The notes under the pieces: generated by a model
The model's database searches: none
Told to the model about the DNA's origin: nothing
The model's input: only the letters and a program-made list of their open reading frames with translations
Assembly (NCBI RefSeq): GCF_964656455.1
Contig: NC_135717.1
Coordinates: forward strand, 150,029,793 to 150,093,792
Direction: 5' to 3'
Source of the DNA: Halichoerus grypus
Taxonomy: Eukaryota; Chordata; Mammalia; Carnivora; Phocidae
DNA: 64,000 nt
Program-made: the position numbers and the translations under genes
In this document: positions 1-12,192 of the stretch, piece by piece
How positions within the stretch are numbered: position 1 is the stretch's first letter
Layout of the letters: each line of letters starts with the position of its first letter

Positions 1-1133
1 ATTCCTCTTTATATCACTCAAAAATCTTTCACTTTGAAATTCAAACAATCTAAGTCTTGCCACAAAGCCGTTTCTCCCACAACACCTCCTTTTTGGGCCT
101 CGTGAGGCAAAAGAGAGCATTCCTTTTTCAGTTGTTTTATAGCCAGTGCAACACATAACAACCTCACCATGTAATACGGTATCTCCCAGCATTGGCCTGG
201 AATTTCATATTTTCATAGTTCTACCATTGCAGTTCCTTCTCAGTGTATAAATATTTGATAAACATTTATCAAATCAGATTAGAAGACAGCTACTATACAT
301 TCTCCAGAGGTTTTCTAGTTAAAAGTAAGCAGAATATGTGTCATAATTCCAATAACATGAATACCCAAGAGGTATGTAATTTCTGTGATGTAGGGAAATG
401 AAAATCTCTACAGGAAATGTGTATTTTGGTTGTAATAATGAACCGTGAAATCTGGCAAGAAAGGATCATTAAGGACTGTGTCCAGTACCTTCTTTTTATA
501 GATGTGGAAACAGGTCATAACTGTATTCAATAGGCCAAGACTCCGGGGATCCTGACTCTCTGATCAGTGGTCTTCCCATCCTACTTGATCAAATTATGTA
601 TATAAATTACCTCCAACACACACACAAAAAATTAGTTATTTAATAGTTTGATCCAGTTTGATTTTTTTTTTCAGATTCTGATTATGTTCTCTAACTTAAG
701 TTGATAAAGGCCATTGTCTTTAGATGTCTTATTTAAGTTTTACAACCACAGAAATCTCATTGTCATTTTGGTACAATTATGACATACTCAATTTACTGGG
801 AGAGTTATGACATTGGCCAATAGGCTATCTCAAAAATCCATCAAAATTTAGCAATTTTAATTTCATATTTTTAAACTATTCTACTAGGCCCAATTATAAG
901 GAGATTAAAAAACAAAAAGCACATTGCAAAGTAGCTTGAAAAATCCAAAATAACCTACTGTTAATTATGTTAAAAATACCAAGCATTTGTCAGCATCTCA
1001 TTAACATCTTATGGAGAGAACAAGCTTTATTTGCTTTAAGATGAAAGAATTTTTAAAATCAGATACATATATTTTTGGCACCTTTAAAATAACTAATATT
1101 GGTCCTAATTAAAATCTTGCCACTATTATCTTT
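1..1133. other. Unique AT-rich sequence, no gene seen
   Basis: I see no recognisable repeat, exon or RNA in this stretch. It is AT-rich with scattered T and A runs. It ends at the left target-site copy of the first can-SINE. Confidence 0.5.
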
Positions 1134-1150
1134 AAATATTACTAAGTCTT

Positions 1151-1359
1151 TTTTTTTTTTTTTTTTTTTTAAAGATTTTGTTTATTTATTTGACAGAGAG
1201 AGACATAGCGAGAGCAGGAACACAAGCAGGGGGAGCGGGAGAGGGAGAAGCAGGCTTCCCGCTGAGCAGGGAGCCCGATGTGGGACTCGATCCCAGGACC
1301 CTGGGATCATGACCTGAGCCGAAGGCAGACGCTTAACGACTGAGCCACCCAGGCGCCCA
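1151..1359 (-). mobile_element. can-SINE (tRNA-Lys-derived), antisense
   Basis: Read on the minus strand it opens with the can-SINE head GGGCGCCTGGGTGGCTCAG, whose Pol III A-box-like segment comes from tRNA-Lys. A CT-rich body and an A-rich tail follow, seen here as a T run at 1149-1170. A perfect 17-bp target duplication AAATATTACTAAGTCTT lies at 1134-1150 and 1360-1376. Near-consensus sequence and the intact duplication suggest a fairly recent L1-mobilised insertion. The open frame across it is spurious. Confidence 0.95.
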
Positions 1360-1376
1360 AAATATTACTAAGTCTT

Positions 1377-3811
1377 AAGTGGAGTAATGTTCTCTGGCCC
1401 ATGCTCTCTTCTGCTTATGTCTTAGAAAAGATTGATTTCACAATAAGGCCTTAAAGTAATACAACTCAGAGACCTAGGTCTGTTGGATAACCATGATATG
1501 GGGTTAATTTTTTTAATGTCTCATAGAAATTTCTCGTATAAATTTCTCTTTGTACTCACTCATTTTCTTAGATGTGTTTCAGTCCATTCAGGGATAAAAC
1601 TTGTAGAGCTGGGAACTAATGTATAAGAATAAGTATAAGAATAATTTCTCTGTGGAAACCTTTACTAAGTATTGGTAATCAAAGCAATTAAAGAGTAGAA
1701 GGGAAATAAGAAGAAAATATGTTCTTTCTGAGAACAATAATGGCCAGCATAATTGATACTAAAAAGAGGGCATGGCCACTAAAAAGTACTTGTTTGATAA
1801 AAAGATCACGGTTTTCTACTCTCTTCAAATATACAGAACTTACATAGCTTTTTACCCCTCTTTTGAAAGAGTGACTTATGACTATCTCCTTAATTTTCAA
1901 TCATATATAAATCCTGAATTTATTTATATTCTAAGCTATGATTGATAAAGTAGGACACAAATTCCACAAAAGAAAAAATATATATATTTTGAAATTGCTA
2001 ATTTTTCTTTAATTTATTAATTCATTCATTTGTTCATTCTCTACAGAGTTCTGCAAAAGATTTAAGATTGCTGATTTTTCTCCATTGTTTCAGTATGTTT
2101 CCTCATATTCTGATTTCTGCAATAGTTTTTTTTCAAACTCTAGAAAAAGTTTTCAACCTAAACATTTTGGTACCTAATTGCCTGACAGTTTGGTCAGTTC
2201 ATATTCTGCTCACATATTTAGGGAATATATAGAAAGTAAACACCAGAATTTAATTAATATATTTTTCTTACTGATTTACTCAATATTAATGTTAATACAA
2301 ATATTATCCCTTTTATATGAGCTGTTTTCTCCTCTAGAAACCCATGAGCCAAAATATGTACTGTGTTCCAAGAAAAGTTTATCAATCAAGTGGTATTACA
2401 AAATTTAAATATAAAAAGTTTTAACTTTTGGTGGCCATCCAAGCATAATCATTATGTCTTCAAATTCTCTAGCATTCTAGAGCTATCCTTCCTTTTATTA
2501 TTCAAGTAAAACAACTTGTGAAGTCTCTCACTTAATATTGTGGCAAGTCCAACATTCTTTTCAGTATTCCCATGGATATTAGGGAGATATTTGCTCCTAT
2601 ATATTGCTCCTGAGTCATTATTCAGACTGCCTTGTAATTGGGTATGTGAGTTGTTCCAGATATCTTGGTTCTCTATTTTTTTCAAATAGTTTTATTGTGA
2701 TGCAATTCATATACCACACAATTTTTACATTTCTTGGCTGTCTTTTGATAAAAACAAACACAAACAAACAAAAAACATGAGAACAAGCTCCTTCTCTTCC
2801 TAAGGTGCAATTTCTTTGGATACAATAGATAGTTACAGAAAGTACTGAATAATTTAAATCAAATATAAGGAAAACTTTTCTTGAAGACCTGTGGGTACAT
2901 CTGCTATGGAAGAATCCGGAGTATTGGGCTCCAATTTTCTAGGGCTCCAGCTTGCCACCCTATAGAGGCACACCCCTTTGGAGAGTCTTAGTTCAAAGAA
3001 CAACAGAAACTTTGGCATTAGAGATTTCCCTTAATGACTTCCTGTCTGTGAATTAAATTCCAAGGCGGAGCTCAAGATCAAAGAATGTGTAGAGAAGAAA
3101 GTAAAAGATTTACTCTTCCTTTTATACAGTTTTGTTGTTTTACCTTCTAATAGTACAAGTAAGGTTTAATTGTGCTGTGTTGGATGCTTGTGCCAACTGA
3201 GTATTTAAAAAGCTTTGCCTAAAGCTACATTTTCCCCTTTCCATTTGGAAAACAGAATCTTGAGGTTAATGTTTGGTTAGTTTTTCAAAATTGTCCAAAG
3301 ATCACCTACGTTAGAATTTCAGGAGAATTTTTAAGAGATTGATCCCTCTGCCCCAACACAAAATGTAAATAATCAGAACCTCTGTGAATTTTTCATTTTC
3401 TATAACTGAGCTCCACAGATAATTCTCACATACAACAAATTTGGCTTAATTTATTTATTCTCATTCTTCCTAAATAATTGAAAAATTTCAAGTTATGACC
3501 TTAACTTCAAATATATGACTTTATTCACATTCCTTTAATATCAATGTGTAGTGCTCTCATTGCCAATATTTTCTGTATGTTGTGTGTTTCTGATTTTTGT
3601 CTTCGATCAAATTAATTTTAATTTAAAAGAAAACACAGTTAAAATAGATTTTTTTCCTCATTTTTAAGATGTAAAGCAAACCCATTTCTGGGATTTAACC
3701 TGATGACTATTGGAATATTTTATGTATTATTTTACCTTTAATTCGATTTTAATATTCTTCAAATCATTTTATTAATCTACAAAAAATTTATTGAATATTC
3801 CCATTATCTTT
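1377..3811. other. Unique AT-rich sequence, no gene seen
   Basis: About 2.4 kb with no element I can name confidently. Positions 2683-2730 weakly resemble the antisense 3' region of an old L1M. Short open frames here (for example 2178-2408) have no recognisable domain and low-complexity composition, so I treat them as chance. Confidence 0.45.
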
Positions 3812-3828
3812 TATGTTCTTGTATTTTA

Positions 3829-4037
3829 TTTTTTATTTTTTATTTTTTTTTAAGATTTTATTTATTTATTTGACAGAGAGACACAGCGAGAGAGGGAACA
3901 CAAGCAGGGGGAGTAGAAGAGGGAGAAGCAGGCTTCCTGCAGAGCAGGGAGCCCGATGCGGGGCTCGATCCCAGGACCCTGGGATCATGACCCGAGCTGA
4001 AGGCAGACGCTTAACGACTGAGCCACCCAGGCGCCCC
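3829..4037 (-). mobile_element. can-SINE, antisense
   Basis: The minus strand reads the standard can-SINE head (GGGGCGCCTGGGTGGCTCAG), body and A-rich tail. A 17-bp target duplication, TATGTTCTT-N-TATTTTA with one differing base, lies at 3812-3828 and 4038-4054. Close to consensus. Confidence 0.94.
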
Positions 4038-4649
4038 TATGTTCTTCTATTTTAATGCAACTTGAAGTATTTTACATGTCATTATTTTTTCAATAATCTC
4101 TTTAATAAAAAAATTTATTTATTTTATTCTTGGGGGCATTTGGGTCTTGTGCTCCACTTGTATGACTTTTCCTACATAAAAATAAGTATTAGAAAAAGAA
4201 GGAATATTCTCATTCCACTCATTGAAACTTATGATATTATATTACACAGGCAAACTATTAGCAAATGAATAGAAAATAATAAATTCATATGAACAAATTA
4301 GCGATGATTAATGTATTTTACAAGAACATAGCTTGTTTTATTGTGCAAAGAGAATAATAGTGAATTTATATAAAAGAAAAATGATAAAAATAGAACCTCA
4401 GATTTCACTATGTGCTTTGAAAGAGAGGACAGATGAATTTTAGCATAAGAAACGTACTAATCCAGTTGCATGAGCTAAGTATTTCATTGAATTTTACCTC
4501 AGTCAATATATACGCAAAGAAAGAGATCTAGCCACTTGTTTGTCTGAATTTAAAAGGTAACACCTACTTACAACTCGGAAAATGCAGTTTTTGTATTTAT
4601 GTTCTATCTCCTCAACTAAATTGTAAGTCTTTGGGTAGGAATAGAGAAG

Positions 4650-4850
4650 TGGCCTCAAGCTTGAATTCTGGAGTCAGCCTGCCTAGATTTGATAACTTTG
4701 GTGGTAGGGAACTGTGCATCCTCAGACAAGCAACTTAATCTCTATGTCTCTCTTGCCTCTTTAGTAAAATGAGTTTAGTAGTATTATTGATCTCATAGGG
4801 CTGTTGTGGAATTAATTAAAAAATTCCACAAAAGGTGCCTATTAGAGGAG
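4650..4850 (+). repeat. MIR element (ancient tRNA SINE)
   Basis: The order of motifs is that of a sense MIR: GGAGTCAGCCTGCCTAGATT, then a CAAGCAACTTAATCTCT block, then AGTAAAATGAG, and finally ATAGGGCTGTTGTGGAATTAA. Diverged, with no visible target duplication, as expected for a Mesozoic-age repeat. Confidence 0.75.
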
Positions 4851-4859
4851 TCTGACATT

Positions 4860-6120
4860 TCCATATATTCACCATTTAATAGGATCAAGATTACCAGTCA
4901 TGACCAAGTTCTTATAGAGCAAAGACAAACTCATTTGTGGTTTTGAAAGAATTCACCACAGAAAACAAGTTATATGGGATCCACCTGGATCAAGACATCT
5001 TTGTTTTTGAGGCACATTGATATTTTCAAATCTCAGCAAGAGATCTCTTAGATCTTGACCGAAGGTTACTGTGCCTTGGCAATTGGAACTTTATAGATCC
5101 AAGAGATCTTTTCAAAATTTGGCTCTTTTCAGGGGATCTTGCTTTGAGATAATGCAAAACTCTCTGCAGAAAGTCTGAGAATGAACATTTCTAGAAAGTT
5201 TCTTGTCCAGCTGATTAGCTTTGCATTTTAATAAATTTCCTCTTATATGAATACGCACACAGTCATTTTGAAATTGTCCCTCACTGATCTCTTATTATAC
5301 ACTCATTTTCTAAATTACTAAAGTAATAGCCGGCATTATCACAATTACATGTGTTCGTGGTGCTTCACATGATTACAATAATCATTTTATCATGCTTCTA
5401 AAATATTAATAATCCAATGATTGTAATCATCATTAATTACTATTAACTTCATAGGCTACCACACAATCCCAGATAATGCAACACAAAAAGATGACAAAGA
5501 GAAGACTGCACTGGGTTCCTTTTTTTCTCCAGAAGGTTATTTTAGTGGTTTAGAAGGAAAACATATGCATGCTAACTGCACTGAAGCTAACTGCTCAAGT
5601 TCTCCTAGGGAGATAATTTTTTCATGCAACAATATGTCTATTATTAGTTCTTATACATTAGCCCTTAGTAAATAGTATTTATTCTGTCTGCATATCTTGA
5701 CAATGACTTCTCCCCACATTTGCAGCCACCCACTGAGACAATCATTGCCACCATTCAGACACACAACAAACTAAGGTTTTATTACTTTAATTTTCCAAAC
5801 AAATTATACCATGCTAAATTACAACACATGGAAATAATTTTTAAAAGACAAAGAGAACAGCAGATTTTACCTTTTTATTAAGTGAACGATATGTAATTTC
5901 AAATAATGGCTTGTATTAAGTATTGTCCAAATGTGCAAATGTTGTGTGACTGAGTGAGTGCTCTAGCAAGCATCAAAGTTTCCTGAACCTTTTTGAAATT
6001 AAATGGAGGGAACTATGTAAATTAGTCTTATTCTGGTGTTTTATAGCCCCATAAACTTGGATTTAAGTTAATAACTGGTAATCTCAATGTGTGTATGTTC
6101 TCCACTAGTGTATTCATGTT
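4860..6120. other. Unique sequence with a homeodomain-like ATTA cluster
   Basis: No repeat or gene recognised. Around 5369-5430 the sequence is dense in ATTA/TAAT cores and includes two interrupted palindromes: ATGATT-ACAAT-AATCAT (5369-5385) and ATGATT-GT-AATCAT (5417-5430). This could be regulatory but may simply be AT-rich chance. Confidence 0.35.
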
Positions 6121-6129
6121 TGGCAATTG

Positions 6130-6152
6130 TATATATATATTTATATATATAT

Positions 6153-6183
<31 letters not shown>

Positions 6184-6184
6184 G
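6130..6184. repeat. (TA)n(GA)n microsatellite
   Basis: An interrupted TA run passes directly into a GA run. Compound dinucleotide repeat, probably length-polymorphic. Confidence 0.95.
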
Positions 6185-6939
6185 GAGTCAGGAAAATCCC
6201 TAACTTCAAACTATAAGATGCATCTTTTATATTTCCAGCTAGTGCTGCAAAAATGTCACAAAGACTAACAGAATGTGTCCTAAAGAATGATGTGTTATTA
6301 TCTGAATTGACACAGAACAATGTTAGATTAAGAATCCAGATGTGTTCTGAAGGTTAACAGTGGGAGCTTACACTAGAATCAAAGAGCTCAAAACAGAAAA
6401 TGTCCTTTAGGGAAGTTTCTGCATTTCTCCACAATTTTCAGAACAGCCACCATTTAGGGGAAGATGGCGAAGTATAGTGTACACTTTTAGTTTGGACAAA
6501 TTAGGAAAATTTTGTCTAACCATTATCATTTCCAGTAACGCTAATGTTCACAGTGTTTTAAGACAGAGACAGCTTTGGAAACAAAACAGTGGGAGCTTTT
6601 TAGGATACCAATTCAAATGCCACCCAGCTGAGTAATGATCTGGTTGTCGTTACCAAACTTATTATTTCATGTCTGCTCAGTGATTAATGTCACTTGGAAT
6701 TAGTATATCCTTCAGTTCACTCCCATATGGACAAATGCCACCATTCAAACATCATCATCATGTTACCAGTTTGTCCTGAGAAGCTATTGAAAACTTCAAT
6801 GCTTTCTCTTCATGTTTAATGAAAGATTGATAGAGGGAATGGTCTGATGTTGTTTATGTCCTGTGAGAGCAATTGATTACAGCTAATTTTCATGCCCCTG
6901 TAGTGTCCATTCAGTGGTTGATTTCAAGAAAACTTAGAG

Positions 6940-7100
6940 CAGCTGGTCCCAATTCTGGCCATATATAGAACCACCTAGGGAGCTTTTAAAAATATATATT
7001 ACTGGGCTTTAACCCAAAGCTACTGAATAAGAATCTCCAGGGTTTATTCCCATCAAGCTATATTTAAACATGCTCTCTAAATAATTTTATTGCAGCTGTC
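6940..7100. repeat. MER5-type hAT-Charlie fossil
   Basis: The palindromic layout resembles the MER5 group. ATATAGAACCACCTAGGGAG occurs near the start, a centre follows with CTACTGAATAAGAATCTCC, and the far end returns to a tract ending TGGACTGGCCTTTGG. These are non-autonomous hAT transposons. It is strongly diverged and the subfamily and strand are uncertain. Confidence 0.5.
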
Positions 7101-7194
7101 CATGGACTGGCCTTTGGGATCCATTTGCTGAATTTTGAAATTAGCCTCAAATTCTAGCTCTGAAGCTTTCTATATGAAAAGTCCTCCTCCAGTC

Positions 7195-7335
7195 CAAATA
7201 ATCTGGAATTTCCCACATCTGTGAAATGAAGATAATATTCATTTTAGTTGTTTTGAGGACTACATGACAAACACACAGAGGCTGTCGAGAATAGTTCATA
7301 GCACACAGTAGGCCTATAATAGGTTGTGGAAGAGA
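7195..7335 (+). repeat. MIR fragment
   Basis: CATCTGTGAAATGAAGATAA, then GTTGTTTTGAGGACTACATG, then CATAGCACACAGTAGGC is the order of the 3' half of a sense MIR. Diverged. Confidence 0.7.
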
Positions 7336-7339
7336 TGGG

Positions 7340-9658
7340 TATGGGCTTGCCCAAATCCGTTTTCTTTTATTTCTGGACACACAGCCAGATTGCTTTTCTC
7401 AGTACACCTTGTGCTTAGTTGAGTTCATGTGACTAAATCCAGGCCAAAGGAATGCAGCAGAAGGAATGTGAACCACTTCCAAGTTTGGACTGCAAAGACC
7501 TCCACAGTCAACCTATGCAGTTGCTTCCCCTTCTGGTAGGCTAACTGAGATGACCTACAAAGTGACCTTGGGATCCAATGTTGAACATGGAAATTATACA
7601 AGATGGAACAAACCAGAGTTCCCGATGACCATGTGGGAGGCGACCCACCAATAAACTTCATTTGTGTTAAGTATCTATTACTTGGGGTGTATCTAGTACA
7701 GCAGCTAGTACCCTATGTGTGTTGTGCAATTATTTTAATTTTCTTTTAAAATAATAGTAACATTTGAAAAACTTGTTTCTTCACTTGTCTAACTATTGTG
7801 GTATGCCCTATATTATCAATTGTGGAAACAGTCAGGAATCTTAATGCTCATAACATGCAATGAGCGCTTCGCAGATTCCTGTGGCAACAGTAAAAACCTT
7901 CTGTGTTAGGGGAGTATCTAATCCCTTAAGAAGATCACCTGCCACCAAGCGACATGCTACATGATCCCAATGTTATTGCTCCTTCATCTTTTAGGGGCAG
8001 GAAAACAAATATATATAGTGGACCTTAATTAGGAAATTTATTGGAATAAAGGATGCTGTACTATTTATACTGTATGACAATACACTACATCATCATCTAC
8101 ATGTCATTTATGTATGAACAACTATTTATGAGAAATTTCTCCTAAGATTGTAATGGTTATATTTCCCTCTTCACTATTGCTTTTTGGGGTTTTCTTTTCC
8201 TTCTCCTCTATCAATTACTTCTAAGTAGCCCCTACCTTCATATTAACTCTAATGTTATAACATTATACACGTCTGGTCCAGAAGGATCTTACTTTGGAAA
8301 GAACAAATATGGGAAAATAAAAATAAACTTAAAAAAAATTTAAAAGCTTCTCCTTCCCACCTCTAAGGTTTCAGAGTAGCATCTTCAGTTCCTTATGCTA
8401 TTTTTCTCAGTTCACTCATATTGTCCCAACATTATTCTATACCCCACATGCCTTCATATTTAGCCTATCCGATGCCCTGGTGAGGCAGTCTCTTTTTCTC
8501 CCTTTTCTCAGAGGTAATTAAATCTTCAGTATTTTGTATACTCAGAGACTCATTTTAGAAAATCACTATAATTTGAATTTTCCTATAGGATCTAAGTTAG
8601 AGGTCACACATATAGTTCATCTCACTTGCTAACTAGTAAATCTTTAGTGACTCCTTGGAATGCTATGTTTAGAAAGGTTTGAGATCAATGTGTCGTCTCA
8701 GCAAAAAAGAACATCCTCATCAGTTAGGGATGTATTTCCCAGTTTCAGGAGGAGAAGCAGTGGCATTCATGCCAGGTGTTTGTATCCTGGTGCCCTTTTA
8801 AAAAAAAATAAAATAAGAGGAGGATGAGAATTATTATTACTACAAAAGAAAGTTCAAACGAGCAGTTCTTTTGTGTCTTTAGGAATGGTGGAGTGTTGGC
8901 ATGCTTTCTCAGAGTTCAGAAAAGATCAGTCTTCAAATATACTTTTGAGATCCAACTCTATTAAGAACCAATGAAGTACAAGACAATATTGTAAATATGG
9001 TAAAATAGTTTCAGTGCTTAAATTCAACAGTTAAAGGTCTACAAATACCATGTTTCATTCCTTTCAATGTATCCTCATGACTATATACATAAACTTATTT
9101 GGTGATAAAAGTAAGTCAAAATTTGAGGTCTTTCATTCATGGAGATTTGGCCAAATGGTCCCTTAAATTCAGCTCTGAAAATGGGCCATAAGATCTGAGT
9201 GATTTCCTGCAGTGGAAGAGATAATGGGAAACACTTGTCAGAAGGAAGAGTGAAAGAGTGAAATAGGGAACATTAAGTCAATGCCTAAAGCAAGTAGAAT
9301 GAAAGAAAAGAGGTGATTGGTAAACTATTTCAAGATGGAGGCACATGGTATCAGGAGTCACTGAGACCCATAATTCCTTAAGCCTTCTCTCCTGGAGTTT
9401 CCTTCCCTGATGTTTTTCCTCAGGTCCTCTTCCGTCAAAGAATTGACCACCCCAGCTCCTAACTCTTGAGTTACCCACTAGATCGTTGACCCCGAGCACT
9501 ATCAAACAGCACCAGTATTAGATATCTTACTCCTGGCACTTGGTAGAGATGGAGGCTGTGGACAGAACTTCTGTCTCATTGCTGCAGAGATATAAATATA
9601 CCTGGAAACCCAAATTGTCTATCATATGACATTTACTCATGTAAGCATTGGTTTTCCA
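7340..9658. other. Unique sequence, no gene seen
   Basis: About 2.3 kb with no confident repeat, RNA gene or exon. The minus-strand open frames at 7147-7380, 7425-7661 and 9278-9505 show no recognisable domain. No family repeat resolves across it. Confidence 0.4.
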
Positions 9659-9670
9659 GCAGCACTTTTT

Positions 9671-9866
9671 TTTTTAAGATTTTATTTATTTATTTATTTG
9701 ACAGAGAGAGCAAGAGAACACAAGCAAGGGGAGCAGTAGAAGGAGAGGGAGAAGCAGGCTCCCCATCGACCAGGGAGCCCAATGCAGGTCTCGATTCCAG
9801 GACCCTGGGATCATGACCTGAGCCGAAGGCAGACGCTTAAGCATCTGAGCCACCCAGGCGCCCGTG
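9671..9866 (-). mobile_element. can-SINE, antisense
   Basis: The minus strand carries the GGGCGCCTGGGTGGCTCAGA head and an A-rich tail containing (TAAA)n. The target duplication GCAGCACTTTTT lies at 9659-9670 and 9867-9878. More diverged in the body than the SINEs at 1.15 and 19.6 kb. Confidence 0.93.
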
Positions 9867-10824
9867 GCAGCACTTTTTAAATTGAATAGAGTTCTAAACC
9901 TTGTACTCATTATATGAATTCACTAGACTTTCCTGTGCTGAATGGATAATAATCATTGTATATAACATTGTATCTATGGGAACATATCTGTCAAATTCCA
10001 AATAATTGACTTCCAAAGAACATTTACATTGCACCAATTTGTAATTGGTAAGCTCATTTCCCTTCTTTCTTTTTTCAGTTATATAATGAAATTTAATGAA
10101 GCAGGTTTCAGATCTACATCTCCCCATACACTCATTTTACTAGTCCAGAAAATAAAGAAATGAATTTAATGATCCCAAGTCACTGACTTGGTTACATGTA
10201 TTCTATCAGATCCTAATAATTTCTCACATTAATGCATTCCTCTATCAATGTCAGGTTGCTTAAGAGGAGACAGAGCCAAGGACTACTTGCTTACTAGACT
10301 GTGAAAGCTATAGGTTTGGCTACAGGTGAGGACCACAAAGGGTGAATGTTTATATTAACCTTTCTTGTTTCTTGTTCTTAAATATCTTTTTGATGAAAAA
10401 GTGACAGAAAGGAGCTTCTTAAAGACATTTTTTCTATGAATAGAGCTAGCTAAACATGTTATTTGACTTTATTGTGATCTTATTGATGATTTCGGGGAAC
10501 TTAGAGAATGGAGTGCTCTGTACAATATAAAATCCACTAATGTAAAGCACACTAAACAACATGATTGTCAATGGGATAGACATATGTGGTAAGAGTATAA
10601 AAACATGCACAGAAAGGGTATAGGCTGACATTGGACAATGTTTCTGGGGAGGCAAAACAATGAGATCGTGGTAGAGGTTTTGCTATTAGATGTATTTAGT
10701 TATTTAAGATGAGATGTAAGTATGAAAATATAGTAACATATTTAAATCTGTTATATTTCTAGTTTTTGTCTATTAAAATATCTTAATTAGATTAAAAAAT
10801 ATACATACATATTTTATTACTTTT

Positions 10825-12181
10825 ATTTTTTAGGTCTTTGTTTTAATTCCAGTTAGTTAACATATAGTATTTTATTAGTTTCAGGTGTACAATGTAGTGA
10901 TTTAACAATTCCTTACATCACCCGGTGCTCATCATGACAAGTACACTCCTTAATCCCCATTTCCCTCATGCCCCTGCTAACCTCCACTCTGGTAACCATC
11001 AGTTTGTTCTCTATAGTTAAGAGTCTGTTCCTTGGTTTGTCTTTCTCTCTCCTTTCTTTCCCTTTGCTCATTTGTTTTGTTTCTTAAATTCCACATATGA
11101 GTGATATCATATGGTATTTATCTTTTTCTGTCTGACTTATTTTACTTAACATAATACTCTGTAACTGCATCCATGTCATTGCAAATGGCAAGATTTTTTA
11201 TGGTTAATATTCCATATATACATATATACCATATATATATACACCACATCTTCTTGATCCATTCATCAATTGATGGACATTTGGGCTGTTTCCATAATTT
11301 GGCTGTTGTAGATAATGCTTCTATAAACATTGAGGTATGTGTATCCCTTTGAATTAGTATTTTTGTATTCTTTGGGTAAATACCTAGTAGCGCAATTACT
11401 GGATGAAGGGTAGCTCTATTTTTAACTTTTTGAGGAATCTGCCTACTGTTTTCCACACTGATTGCCACCAGTTTGGATTTCCACGAATAGTGCAAAAGGG
11501 TTCCCCTTTGTCTGCATCCTCACCAGCACCTATAGCTTCTTGTGTAGTTGATTTTAGCCATTCTGACAGGTGCGAGGTAATAGCTCATTGTAGTTTTGAT
11601 TTGTATTTCCCTGATAATGAGTGATGTTCAACATCTTTTCATATGCCTATTGGCCATCTGCATATCTTCTTTGGAAAAATGTCTATGTCTTCTGCCCATT
11701 TTTAATTGGATTATTTGTTTTTTGGATGTTGAGTTTTATGAGTTCTTTATATATATTGGATACAAACTGTTTATCAGGTATGTCATTTGCAAATATCTTC
11801 TCCCATTCCGTAGGTTGCATTTAGTTTTGTTGATTATTTCCTTCACTGTGCAGAAGCTTTTTATATTGATGAAGTCCCAATAGTTTATTTTTTGCTTATG
11901 TTTCCCTTGCTTCCAGAGACATATCTAGAAAGAAGTTGCTACAGCCGATTTCGGAGAGGTTACTGCCTGTGTTTTTCTCTAGCATTTTTATGGTTTCCTG
12001 TTTCACATTTAGGTCTTTCATCCATTTTGAATTTATTTTTGTGTATGGTGTAAGAAAGTGGCCAGTTTCATTCTTTTGCATGTTGCTGTCCAAAAGCACC
12101 ATTTGTTGAAGATGCTGTTTTTTCCCCATTGGATATTCTTTCCTGCTTTGTCAAAGATTAATTGACCATATAGTTATGGAA
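10825..12181 (-). mobile_element. 5'-truncated L1, 3' end of ORF2 plus 3' UTR
   Basis: On the minus strand this is the end of L1 ORF2 and its 3' UTR. The frame at 11142-11495 contains recognisable C-terminal blocks ([38 protein letters not shown]), interrupted by stops. The 3' UTR runs to about 10825, where the poly(A) appears as a T-rich stretch. The 5' end is truncated near 12180. A weak 11-bp duplication, TAAAAAATATA at 10793-10803 and 12182-12192, may be the target duplication. It is dead, since only the last part of ORF2 remains. Confidence 0.9.
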
Positions 12182-12192
12182 TAAAAAATATA

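Noticed and set aside
1099..1317. Frames ending RSRLPAEQGARCGTRSQDPGIMT and similar at 3.8 kb, 9.7 kb and elsewhere
   Set aside because: This recurring peptide is the antisense can-SINE read in one frame, so the recurrence reflects SINE copies and not a protein family.
7861..7885. GAGCGCTTCGCAG resembling the start of U6 snRNA
   Set aside because: The match is short and the U6 body does not follow.
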